Shown piece by piece: positions 23,453-31,770 of a stretch of DNA of 64,000 nt (the stretch's first letter is position 1; every line of letters starts with the position of its first letter). The notes under the pieces are model-generated. The model was not told the DNA's origin. It saw only the letters and a program-made list of their open reading frames with translations, and made no database searches. The stretch comes from FEB-35 sp050263095 (lineage in GTDB: Bacteria; Desulfobacterota; Deferrimicrobia; Deferrimicrobiales; Deferrimicrobiaceae). Position numbers and translations under genes: made by a program. The DNA is taken from assembly GCA_050263095.1 (NCBI GenBank), contig JBLNEW010000080.1:1-64000 (forward strand). Reading direction: 5' to 3'.

Positions 23453-25453
23453 TTACGAGGGAGGCGGTCGGGAGAGCGCCGCAAGCGCCGAAGCCAGCGG
23501 AGCGTGCCCTCCGAAGAGTACGAGCTTGTCCCCCGCCGCCAATCGTTCCGAAACCGGAGGTTGGATGATCGCCCGGTCCTCCCGGAGTATGGCGAGCAAA
23601 ACTATCCCGGTGTCGTTCCCTGCCGGCAGGTCCTCCACCGACTTTATCTCCCACCCGGAGCCCTGCGAAACGTAGTAGATCTCGATCACCTTCCGGCGGA
23701 GGAACTCTTCGAACTCGGCGAGCGTCTCGCTGCCGCTCGGGGCGGTCCGCTCCCGCAGCATCCGGTATGTCCCGCTGCGGATCAGCGCTTCCTGCTGTTT
23801 GATAACGTGGTCGGGCACGTGGTATTCGGAAAGGACGCGCGCGAAAATTTCCACCGAGGTCTCGAACTCCTCGGGTATCACCGCGTTGGCGCCCAGCGCT
23901 ATCAGGTCGTCCACGTCGGCCACCAGCCGCGTGCGAACCAGGATGAATAGATCGGGATTGCTCCTGCGCGCTATCGCCACCGCGCGCCGGGTGGCCATCG
24001 GATCGGAAATGGCCAGAACCAGTATACGGGCCTGCGCCACCCCCAGCCGATCGAGGATCTCCGGGCGATGGACGTCGCCGTAGAACATTGGCTCCCCCGC
24101 CGCCCTCCCATCGCGCACCTGGGAGTCGTTCAGGTCCACGACGACATACGGAAGGCGTGTAGCCTTGAGCACGCGGGCAAGGTTCTTCCCGTTCATGCCG
24201 TATCCGGCGATTATGACGTGGTTCTCCATGCCGGTCTTCCGGATGGCCGCCTCCTCCGCGGTTTCCGGGAATGCGGGGCCGCGGAGCGCCAACCGCTCCC
24301 ACCTGCGCGCAATCCAGGGAGCCGCATCCATGAGGAACGGCGTCGCGATCATCGTCAGGACGGCAATCGCCAGCAGGAACTGGTACTGGCTGGTGCCCAC
24401 CAGGCGCTCCCGGTACCCTTCGGAGAGGAGGAGGAAGGAAAACTCCCCTATCTGCAGCAGCCCGATCCCCGTGACCGCGGCCACCCGCCACGGATACCCC
24501 AATGCCCGCAGCGTCCAGCCCGTGGAGACCGCCTTGACCATTGCGACCGCCCCCACCATGGCAAGAACGAGGGGGAAGTTCCCGAACAGGAACGGAAGGT
24601 CGAGCAGCATGCCCACCGAAATGAAGAATATCCCGTTGAAAACGTCCCGGAAGGGAAGGATCTGGGCCGCGATCTCATGGACGTAATCCGATTCCGAGAT
24701 CACCATGCCCGCCAGGAACGCCCCCATTCCCAGGGAGAGCCCGAACCGGTTGGCAAGCCAGGCGGTTCCCAGGCACACGAGAAGCACGGTCATTGCGAGG
24801 ATCTCGCGGCTGTTGAGCTTGATTATCTCCTTCAGGAGTCGGGGGATGATGAAGCGCGCAAGCAGAAGGATTACCGAAACGCCGGCGCCCGCTTTCGCCA
24901 GGGTCAGCAGGACGGCGGAGAACTGGGCCGTTTCCCACTGCCGCAGAGAAGGGATGAGAAGCATCATCGGGATCACGGCCATGTCCTGGAACACCAGTAT
25001 CCCGAACGACAGGCGCCCGTGCACGCTGTCGATTTCCATTTTGTCGGCGTACACCTTCAGGACGATCGCCGTGCTGGAAAGCGAGACGACGAACCCGACG
25101 AAGATCGCCTCCGGCGCGGGTGATCCGAAGATCATCATTATTGCGAGGGACAGGAGGACGGTGGCGAAGACCTGCGCCCCTCCGGCCCACAACACCTGCC
25201 GGCGCATCTTTCCGAAGCTGGAAAGAGAGATTTCCAGCCCGACGGTGAACAGGAGGAGGACTATGCCGATCTCCGCCAGGGAGTTCACCATCCCCGAATC
25301 GGAAACGAGCCCCGCGCCGGTAGGTCCCAGGATCGCCCCGGCAACGAGGAACGCGGCCACTACCGAAAGACGCAGCTTGCCGAAGAGGAGCGCGACCGCG
25401 GTGGCGATCGCCAGGACCACGGCCAGGTCCCTGAGTATCGAGGAGAACTCCAC
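23453..25453 (-). CDS. CPA2-family K+/H+ (cation:proton) antiporter with TrkA domains
   Basis: The 666-residue protein has about 12 membrane helices (residues 1-385) of the KefB/KefC-type antiporter. The ion-site region reads AFLAGMVISES and the fourth helix region VGLEISLSSFGKMRRQ. A TrkA-N nucleotide-binding domain follows (HVIIAGYGMNGKNLARVLKAT, GxGxxG) and a TrkA-C domain near the C-terminus (residues about 575-660). Such proteins exchange K+ or Na+ for protons under nucleotide or glutathione control. No KefF/KefG ancillary gene is adjacent. Confidence 0.92.
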   Translation of the reverse strand: MEFSSILRDLAVVLAIATAVALLFGKLRLSVVAAFLVAGAILGPTGAGLVSDSGMVNSLAEIGIVLLLFTVGLEISLSSFGKMRRQVLWAGGAQVFATVLLSLAIMMIFGSPAPEAIFVGFVVSLSSTAIVLKVYADKMEIDSVHGRLSFGILVFQDMAVIPMMLLIPSLRQWETAQFSAVLLTLAKAGAGVSVILLLARFIIPRLLKEIIKLNSREILAMTVLLVCLGTAWLANRFGLSLGMGAFLAGMVISESDYVHEIAAQILPFRDVFNGIFFISVGMLLDLPFLFGNFPLVLAMVGAVAMVKAVSTGWTLRALGYPWRVAAVTGIGLLQIGEFSFLLLSEGYRERLVGTSQYQFLLAIAVLTMIATPFLMDAAPWIARRWERLALRGPAFPETAEEAAIRKTGMENHVIIAGYGMNGKNLARVLKATRLPYVVVDLNDSQVRDGRAAGEPMFYGDVHRPEILDRLGVAQARILVLAISDPMATRRAVAIARRSNPDLFILVRTRLVADVDDLIALGANAVIPEEFETSVEIFARVLSEYHVPDHVIKQQEALIRSGTYRMLRERTAPSGSETLAEFEEFLRRKVIEIYYVSQGSGWEIKSVEDLPAGNDTGIVLLAILREDRAIIQPPVSERLAAGDKLVLFGGHAPLASALAALSRPPPS

Positions 25454-25557
25454 CGGTCCCTCCGGCTGTCTCGATTGACTACGCCGGAAAGTCTACCAGC
25501 GGCGGCGTAAATTCTCCAATCCGGACCGCTGCCGGGATTCATTTTTTTGTAAAGATT

Positions 25558-25710
25558 GCAGGCAAACCAGCCGATAGGGATTGAAGATGCCTGTTGCCGC
25601 CTGGAAGACTGCCTTCTCTCCCCGGGAAGGCGAAACCGCCCGCAACCCCGTGAATTCGCGGGCGGTTGAAGATCCCCCGGGACTCCCACCTCCGTCCCGG
25701 GGGATTTTCT
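25558..25710. ncRNA. Tandem hairpins with terminator; possible small RNA or bidirectional terminator
   Basis: Between antiporter and CoA-transferase genes lie two consecutive perfect stem-loops: AACCGCCCGC/GCGGGCGGTT (25634-25667) and ATCCCCCGGGAC/GTCCCGGGGGAT (25672-25705). The second is followed on the plus strand by TTTTCTT. A third, weaker pairing joins 25558-25564 with TGCCTG further on. No plus-strand gene lies upstream, so either a plus-strand small RNA ends here, or the structure ends the minus-strand operon at 25727. Both are possible; the minus direction lacks a good T-run. Confidence 0.4.
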
Positions 25711-25726
25711 TATCTTTAATGCCCCT

Positions 25727-27043
25727 TTAAATCACGCCGCGCGCGGACAGGGAATCCACCTCGCCTGCGGAGAGGCCTAGCAGGCCGCAATAGATTTCCC
25801 TGTTGTCGGCGCCGGGACGTTTGCAGACGGACTTGAGGCGGGCCGGGGTAGCGCTCATCTTCCACGGCGGCGCGGCAAGGAGAAGATTGCCGTAAACGGG
25901 ATCGTCGATGCTGGCGAAGCATCCCCGTTCCCGCCAATTCGCTTCGGCAAGCGTTTCCAGGGGGCGGTTGACCCGCCCTGTCACGACCGCCGCCCCGGGG
26001 CCGCTCTTTTTCGAGGTGTGCTCCTCGATCGCGCGCAGGATCTCGTCCGCGGTCAGGTGCTGCGACCATTCTTCGAGTATCGCCTGCAGAGCTTTTTCGT
26101 TCTCCATCCGGACGCGGGCGGCCGGAGAGGAAAACCGCGGATCGCCTGCGAGCTCCGGACGGCCGATTATGGTCATCAGCGACTCGAACGCCTCATCGTT
26201 ATAGGCGGCCATGAATGTGTGGCCGTCCCTGCACTTGATGTATGTGTACGGGAAGACGGCCGGATCGAAATTGCCGATCCTGCGGCGCGACTTGCCCGCA
26301 GTGTGCATCCACGTGATGTTGTAATCAGCGAATTTCATCAAACCTTCCGCGCCGGATACGTCTATGAACTGCCCCTTTCCCGTCTTTGCCCGAAACCGGA
26401 GGGCCGCCAGCACGCCGAAGGCTCCCCAGAGCCCCTGGGTGAACCAGCCGTGCCAGTTCCCGAGACGCGTAGGCGCCTGGTGGGGAAGCGGCCGGGATCC
26501 CTCCTCCGGCTCCCCTATGATGTGGGGCGCGCCCGAGAGGGACTGGCACAGGATATCGCTGTCCCTGGCGGGCCTGTCCGCGCAGGGGCCGAAAGACCCG
26601 TACAGCGAGAGGGCCAAAAATATCAGGCCCGGGTTCTCCACCGAGAGCGCGGCGTGGCCGACTCCCGCCTCGTCCATCCGTGAGACGCTTTCCGAGGTCA
26701 CGATGACATCGGCGCCGCGCGCCAGCCGGCGGAAAATCTCCCTGCCTTCGCCCTCGCCGAGTGAAAGCGTCGCGAACCTCCGGTTGCGCGCCTCGGAGAG
26801 GAACGGGAGGCCGGTGCCCTCGATGGCGATTCCTTCGGGAGCGTATCTCCTCGCAGGGTCCCCCCCGGGCGGCTCGATCTTGATCACGTCGGCTCCGAAC
26901 TCCCCGAGGATGGAAGACGCTACCATACCGCCGAAATGGCCCGGGCAGATCTCGAGCACTCGCAGGCACGCAAGCGCCTCCGGTTTTCCCGCCGCCGTTC
27001 CCGGATCGGTTGCCGCCTTCGCCCATGCGTCGAAACCGCTCAT
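25727..27043 (-). CDS. Family III CoA-transferase, possible non-catalytic subunit
   Basis: A 438-residue CaiB/BaiF-type CoA-transferase: ALACLRVLEICPGHFGGMVASSILGEFGADVIKIEPPGGDPAR is the N-terminal signature (seen in pieces). In the next gene the catalytic Asp lies in GFWVGDYTAAL. Here the aligned stretch reads LGNWHGWFTQGLWGAFGVLAAL with no Asp, so this subunit may not form the aspartyl-CoA intermediate. That alignment is by eye. The 4-bp overlap with the partner gene suggests a heteromer, as in benzylsuccinate CoA-transferase BbsEF. It is the last gene of the operon starting at 33443. Confidence 0.88.
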   Translation of the reverse strand: MSGFDAWAKAATDPGTAAGKPEALACLRVLEICPGHFGGMVASSILGEFGADVIKIEPPGGDPARRYAPEGIAIEGTGLPFLSEARNRRFATLSLGEGEGREIFRRLARGADVIVTSESVSRMDEAGVGHAALSVENPGLIFLALSLYGSFGPCADRPARDSDILCQSLSGAPHIIGEPEEGSRPLPHQAPTRLGNWHGWFTQGLWGAFGVLAALRFRAKTGKGQFIDVSGAEGLMKFADYNITWMHTAGKSRRRIGNFDPAVFPYTYIKCRDGHTFMAAYNDEAFESLMTIIGRPELAGDPRFSSPAARVRMENEKALQAILEEWSQHLTADEILRAIEEHTSKKSGPGAAVVTGRVNRPLETLAEANWRERGCFASIDDPVYGNLLLAAPPWKMSATPARLKSVCKRPGADNREIYCGLLGLSAGEVDSLSARGVI

Positions 27044-28329
27044 CGCTCCTTCTCAACCGGCGGGCGCGCCCCGGGCGCGTCGGCCCACTTCCCGATCACC
27101 TTCTTCCTTTCCAGTTCCTGAACTTCCTCCCGCGAAAGGCCGAGAAGCCCGTTGAATACCTTCTCGTTGTGGTATCCCACGGGCTTGGCGGTCCACTTTA
27201 TCCGTCCCGGGGACTCCGAAAGCTTCGGGACCGGACCGTACTCGTCGATCCTCCCGTACAACGGATCGTCGAGTTCCCATACCGTTCCCCGCGCCCGCAG
27301 GTGGGGATCGCGGTAATGGTCTTCCCCACCCACGACCGGCGCGGCGGAGAAGCCTGAATCTTCAGCGGTACGAACGATTTCCCCGCGCGTACGGGGGGCA
27401 GCGAAATCGGCGACCCGGCCCGCAGACAACCCGTCGCCTGCGGTCGCATCCGGGCCGGAGGCGGCGTTCAAGGCCTCGAGAAGCCCGGCCCGCTCCTCCG
27501 CATCGCGCGCAGAGATCGCCACGAAACCGTCCGCGCACCGGTAGATCCCTGAAGGCGGAATGACCGGATCGAGGTTTCCCGCCCGGGGCCGGTCCTTGCC
27601 CGTAAGTCCGGCATACGGCCAGGTCCAGTCCAGCGTGCGTATCATCGCTTCCGCCTGGGATATGTCGATAAGCTGCCCTTCGCCGGTGCGGCGGCGGACC
27701 TCGAGAGCCGCGAGAATCGAGATCGCCGAGAAGAGAGCGGCCGTGTAATCGCCGACCCAGAATCCCGCCTTGACCGGAGGATGTCCCGGGAATCCCGTGA
27801 TGGCCGACATCCCGGAAACCGCCTGTGCGGTGGCGTCGTAGGAGGCCCTTCCGCGGGAGTACGGCCCCCACTGCCCGAATCCCGAATTGGCGGCGTAGAT
27901 CAGCCCGGGATTGCGCTCCCGCAGTTGCCGGTAGCCGATCCCCCACTCGTCCATCGTCCCCGCGCGAAGATTCTCCACCAGCACGTCCGACTTCCCGGCG
28001 ATTCGGGCAAACAGCTCTTTCCCTTCCGGAAGCCGCACGTCTATCGCCACGTGAAGCTTGTTCCTGTTCAGGGAAAGGAATGCGGGGGAGACTTCCTTCC
28101 AGTAGAATCCCTCGGGCGCGACGTACCGCATGAGGTCGCCGCGCAGCGGCAGCTCCACCTTTATGACCTCCGCGCCGAACTCCCCCAGGTAGTCGGATGT
28201 CGCGGGACCGAATATCCGGGTCGCCAGCTCGATCACCCGGATCCCTTCGAGCGCTTCCGGCTTGGAGGATATTCCGGCAAGGGAAAACGCCGCCCCGGCG
28301 GACGAACCGCCGGCCCGGTCAGACGGCAA
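27040..28329 (-). CDS. Family III CoA-transferase, likely catalytic subunit
   Basis: A 429-residue family III CoA-transferase with N-terminal LEGIRVIELATRIFGPATSDYLGEFG and EVIKVELP, then NLRAGTMDEWGIGY and the active-site region KAGFWVGDYTAALFSAISIL. The Asp of VGDYT matches the family nucleophile that carries CoA. The start is TTG at 28329 with AAGGAG seven bases upstream, 11 bp inside the end of livF. With the next gene it probably forms a two-subunit enzyme that activates an imported organic acid, using an acyl-CoA such as succinyl-CoA; the substrate is not known. Confidence 0.9.
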   Translation of the reverse strand: MPSDRAGGSSAGAAFSLAGISSKPEALEGIRVIELATRIFGPATSDYLGEFGAEVIKVELPLRGDLMRYVAPEGFYWKEVSPAFLSLNRNKLHVAIDVRLPEGKELFARIAGKSDVLVENLRAGTMDEWGIGYRQLRERNPGLIYAANSGFGQWGPYSRGRASYDATAQAVSGMSAITGFPGHPPVKAGFWVGDYTAALFSAISILAALEVRRRTGEGQLIDISQAEAMIRTLDWTWPYAGLTGKDRPRAGNLDPVIPPSGIYRCADGFVAISARDAEERAGLLEALNAASGPDATAGDGLSAGRVADFAAPRTRGEIVRTAEDSGFSAAPVVGGEDHYRDPHLRARGTVWELDDPLYGRIDEYGPVPKLSESPGRIKWTAKPVGYHNEKVFNGLLGLSREEVQELERKKVIGKWADAPGARPPVEKER

Positions 28330-29026
28330 GGTACTTCTCCTTTATCTCCTCGTTGGAAAGGAGGTCGGACATCGACCCCTCGTACCTGACGGAGCCCTTG
28401 TCGATCACGTATCCGCGGTCCGCCACTTTCGCGCAGAAGTGGAGGTTCTGCTCCGCAAGGAGCACCGTGACGCCTTCCCTGCGTATCTGCATGATCATGT
28501 CGGCCAGCAGGGCCACGATCAGGGGGGCCAGCCCCTCCGACGGCTCGTCGAGAAGCAGCACCTCCGGGTTGGTCATGAGAGTGCGGGCGATGGTCAGCAT
28601 CTGCTGCTCGCCGCCGGACAGCTGCGATCCGCGGTTCCTCTGCCGTTCTTCCAGGCGCGGGAAAAGCGCGTAGATCCGCTCGATCGTCCATGGAGCGGAC
28701 GTTTCCTTCTCGCGCCGGGCCGCGACCTCCAGATTCTCCCGGACCGTCAGGTCCGGAAAGCACCGGCGGTCCTCGGGCACGAACCCGATCCCCTTCCGGC
28801 AGATCCGGAATGCACGCAGGCCGTTCACCCGCTCGCCGCGGAAGATCACTTCCCCCGACTGGGGCGGCGTAAGCCCGATGATGGACCGGAACGTGGTGCT
28901 CTTCCCCGCCCCGTTGCGGCCCAGCAGACTCACAACCTCTCCCTTCTCGACCGACAGCGAAACGTCGAACAGGATGTGGCTCCGCCCGTAGAACGTGTTG
29001 ATCGAATTCAGTTCCAGGTATGCCAT
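28319..29026 (-). CDS. livF: LivF-type ABC transporter ATP-binding protein
   Basis: A 235-residue ATPase of the HAAT (branched-chain amino acid type) importer. Walker A is LLGRNGAGKSTTFRSI, the signature LSGGEQQMLTIARTLM, Walker B VLLLDEPSEGLAP and the H-loop region VLLAEQNLHF, where LivF proteins have Gln in AEQN. All are intact. It pairs with LivG (7-bp gap). In this operon the importer probably takes up an organic or aromatic acid rather than an amino acid, as judged from the CoA-transferases; that is inference. Confidence 0.94.
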   Translation of the reverse strand: MAYLELNSINTFYGRSHILFDVSLSVEKGEVVSLLGRNGAGKSTTFRSIIGLTPPQSGEVIFRGERVNGLRAFRICRKGIGFVPEDRRCFPDLTVRENLEVAARREKETSAPWTIERIYALFPRLEERQRNRGSQLSGGEQQMLTIARTLMTNPEVLLLDEPSEGLAPLIVALLADMIMQIRREGVTVLLAEQNLHFCAKVADRGYVIDKGSVRYEGSMSDLLSNEEIKEKYLAV

Positions 29027-29033
29027 GGGTCCG

Positions 29034-29789
29034 TCACTCCGATATCTCCTCGCCCAGATACGCCTTGCGCACTTCGGGGTTCGCCTTGATCTCCTGGGGG
29101 GGGCCGTCGGCGATGACGACCCCCTGCTGGAGCACCGTTATCTTTTCCGAGATGGCGAAGACTATGTCCATGTCGTGCTCGGTGAAAACAAGCGTCAGCC
29201 CCTGCTCCCGCGATATCTTCCGGAGAAGGGCGACGGTCTCCCGGCTCTCGAACCTTGACATCCCGGCGGTAGGCTCGTCCAGCATCAGCAGCTTGGGCCC
29301 GGACGCGAGCGAAATGGCGATCTCCAGCCGCTTCTGGTCGCCGTGGGAGAGGACCGACGCCGATGAATCGTATTTTCCGGCAAGGCCCACCTGTTCGAGC
29401 AGGGCCAGCGCCTCCTCGCCGATCTCGGTGAAATTGCGCGCGAGCGAGAGGGGGTTTTTCCCTTTCCCGCGGTGCGAAAACAGGGCCACCTGGACGTTCT
29501 CGAAGACCGACATCCGCGGGAATATGTTCGTTATCTGGAAGGAGCGGCCGATCCCCTTGCGGATTATCCGGTAAGGAGGCAATCCGGTGATCATCTCCCC
29601 TTCGAACCGGACGTCGCCCGAGTCTGGCGCAAGAAGCCCGGTCATGACGTTGAAGAACGTCGACTTCCCGGCTCCGTTCGGTCCGATGACGGCCCTGATC
29701 TCCCCTTTTTCCACCGAAAGGGAGACGTCCTGGAGCGCCCGAAGGCCCCCGAACGACTTTACGATGCCGCGGACTTCGAGAATGACCAT
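29034..29789 (-). CDS. livG: LivG-type ABC transporter ATP-binding protein
   Basis: A 251-residue ATPase. It shows Walker A VIGPNGAGKSTFFNVMTGLL, LivG-type GIGRSFQITNIFPRMSVFENV, a signature with an unusual SHGDQKRLEIAISLAS (SHGDQ in place of LSGGQ, as commonly seen in LivG), Walker B LLMLDEPTAGM and H-loop VFTEHDMD. The start at 29789 (MVILEVRGI) overlaps the end of the fused permease gene by 31 bp, so the two are probably translationally coupled. An upstream reading to 30128 would lie wholly inside the permease and is rejected. Confidence 0.94.
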   Translation of the reverse strand: MVILEVRGIVKSFGGLRALQDVSLSVEKGEIRAVIGPNGAGKSTFFNVMTGLLAPDSGDVRFEGEMITGLPPYRIIRKGIGRSFQITNIFPRMSVFENVQVALFSHRGKGKNPLSLARNFTEIGEEALALLEQVGLAGKYDSSASVLSHGDQKRLEIAISLASGPKLLMLDEPTAGMSRFESRETVALLRKISREQGLTLVFTEHDMDIVFAISEKITVLQQGVVIADGPPQEIKANPEVRKAYLGEEISE

Positions 29790-31690
29790 CTGCGTATGCA
29801 CCTCAGCTTTCCGAGAACCAGGCGGGCCTTCTCGTTGACGAATCCCACCACTCCGCCGGGCAGGAGAAGCACCAGCGCGAGCAGCACAAGGCCGAGCACC
29901 AGCGCCCACTTCTCGGTCCAGGCGACCAGGTACGAGTTGAGGATGATGTAGACTACCGCGCCCACCGCCGGCCCCACGAATGTGTAGATCCCCCCGATGA
30001 TCGTCATGAGCACCGGCTCGGCGGACTTGGTCCAGTTGATGATCTCGGGGGATATGGATTTCTCCATCAGGGCGTAGAGCCCGCCGGACAGCCCGGTGAA
30101 CGCGCCCGCGGTTACGAACGCCGCCCACTGGTAGAGCTTGACGTTCACCCCGAGGTAGGACGAGCGCTGGGAATTCTCCCTGGTGGACTTGAGCGTCGCC
30201 CCGAACGGGGAGGAACGGATCCGGCGGAGAAGCTCAACGGACATTCCCACTACCGCCAGCACGAAGTAGTACATCCCCCGCGTGGACCCGATGTCGACGC
30301 CGCCGAGGCCGGGTATGGATATCGGCTCCACGGCGATGCCCTGGATCCCGTTGTCCCCGCCGGTGAACCCGTACCACTTGAATACGACAGCGAAGATGAG
30401 CTGGCCGAAGGCGAGGGTGAGCATGGCGAAGTGAACCCCCGTAAGACGGATGCAGAAGAACCCTATGACGGCGGCGGCCGCCGCCCCCGCCGCCGGCGCC
30501 ATGACCAGGGCTAAGAGCGTTCCGAACCCGGCCTTCGTGATGAGGAGCCCCACCGTGTAGGCGCCGACGCCGAAGAACGCCGCCTGCCCGAACGAGAGCA
30601 GGCCCGTAGTCCCGAGGAGGAGGTTGAAGGCGATCGCCATGAGGGATGCCACGAAGATCTGCGTCAGCAGGTACTGGTAGAACCGGCCCGCGACCAGGGG
30701 AACCAGCAGCAGCAGGAGATACGGCGCCCAGCGCACGGCAGGGTGGACGGAGAAGTGGACCGGCGATATCTCCTGCGCTTCCATCTCGAGGTTCTTTCCG
30801 GAGAGAGCCTTTATCTTCAAGGGCCGCCCGAAAAGCCCCCACGGCCGGACCACGAGGATGGCCACCATGAGCAGGTAGATCAGCGCCATCTCGAATTCCG
30901 GGAAAACGATGATCCCTATCGTCTCGAGGGCGCCGATGAGCACGGACCCGATCAGCGCTCCCCACAGGTTTCCCAGGCCCCCGATCACCACGACGACGAA
31001 GCATTCGATGATTACTTCGGTGCCCACCCCCGGGAACACCGTCCGCGCCGGCCCCGCAAGCGCCCCGCCGAATCCCGCCAGGATCGCGCCGAACGCGAAT
31101 ACAAGCGTGAAAAGCGCCGACATGTTGATCCCCAGCGCGTCGGCCATTTCCCTGTCCGAAGAAGTCGCCCGTACGATTTTCCCGGTTTTGGTCCGATAGA
31201 GCATGTACCAGAGGATGGCCGCCACGGCAGGGGCCAGTACAAGCACGAGCAGGGTGTAAACCGGGACCGTTCCGCCGAATATGGTGACCGAGCCGGAGAG
31301 AAAATCGGGCTTGGGGATCGACTTGAACTCGGGGCCGAAGACGATCTTCGCGAGGTCGTCGATGATGAGCACGAGCGCGTAGGTGAGCAGCAGCTGGTAG
31401 ATCTCCTCCTGGACGTAGATGCGCCGCAGGAGCCCCGTCTCCAGCACCGCCGCGATGATCGCCACCCCCAGCGGCGCCGCCGCAAGCGCCAACAGGAATC
31501 CGCCGGTCCCGGCGACGTAGAGCGTTATCCAGTAGATGAAGTACGCGCCGAGCATGTAGAGCGCGCCGTGGGCGAAATTGAGGATGTTCAGCACGCCGAA
31601 TACCAGGGTCAGTCCCGACGAGATGAGGAACAGGAAGGACGCCTGCCGCAGGGCGCTCAACACCTGTACCGTCAGAAACGAAAGGTCCAT
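29759..31690 (-). CDS. Fused LivH-LivM permease of an ABC importer
   Basis: The 643-residue polypeptide joins two permeases that are usually separate. Residues 1-290 match LivH (LTLVFGVLNILNFAHGALYMLGAY; TVFPGVGTEVIIECFVVVVIGGLGNLWGALIGS). Residues 320-620 match LivM (NLLLGTTGLLSFGQAAFFGVGAYT; FTGGDNGIQGI; VLMTIIGGIYTFVGPAVGA). A hydrophilic linker of about 30 residues (IKALSGKNLEMEAQEI) connects them, and no stop or start lies in between. Around 17 helices are predicted. Both EAA-like loops are present. It should form the whole membrane channel as one chain. Confidence 0.92.
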   Translation of the reverse strand: MDLSFLTVQVLSALRQASFLFLISSGLTLVFGVLNILNFAHGALYMLGAYFIYWITLYVAGTGGFLLALAAAPLGVAIIAAVLETGLLRRIYVQEEIYQLLLTYALVLIIDDLAKIVFGPEFKSIPKPDFLSGSVTIFGGTVPVYTLLVLVLAPAVAAILWYMLYRTKTGKIVRATSSDREMADALGINMSALFTLVFAFGAILAGFGGALAGPARTVFPGVGTEVIIECFVVVVIGGLGNLWGALIGSVLIGALETIGIIVFPEFEMALIYLLMVAILVVRPWGLFGRPLKIKALSGKNLEMEAQEISPVHFSVHPAVRWAPYLLLLLVPLVAGRFYQYLLTQIFVASLMAIAFNLLLGTTGLLSFGQAAFFGVGAYTVGLLITKAGFGTLLALVMAPAAGAAAAAVIGFFCIRLTGVHFAMLTLAFGQLIFAVVFKWYGFTGGDNGIQGIAVEPISIPGLGGVDIGSTRGMYYFVLAVVGMSVELLRRIRSSPFGATLKSTRENSQRSSYLGVNVKLYQWAAFVTAGAFTGLSGGLYALMEKSISPEIINWTKSAEPVLMTIIGGIYTFVGPAVGAVVYIILNSYLVAWTEKWALVLGLVLLALVLLLPGGVVGFVNEKARLVLGKLRCIRRWSFSKSAAS

Positions 31691-31725
31691 AAGCTCCGCC
31701 GATGGATGGTGTCCGGGTACGCGGG

Positions 31726-31760
31726 GCGGCGGGGACGGCCGTCAGCGCCGGCCCCGCCGC
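31726..31760 (-). promoter_or_regulatory. Intercistronic hairpin between livK and the permease gene
   Basis: GCGGCGGGG paired with CCCCGCCGC, extended by GGC/GCC, in the 80-bp gap after the binding-protein gene. No T-run follows. Hairpins at this place in importer operons commonly protect the upstream binding-protein message and lower downstream expression, which would fit the stoichiometry. Confidence 0.45.
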
Positions 31761-31770
31761 TCTGCCTGCG

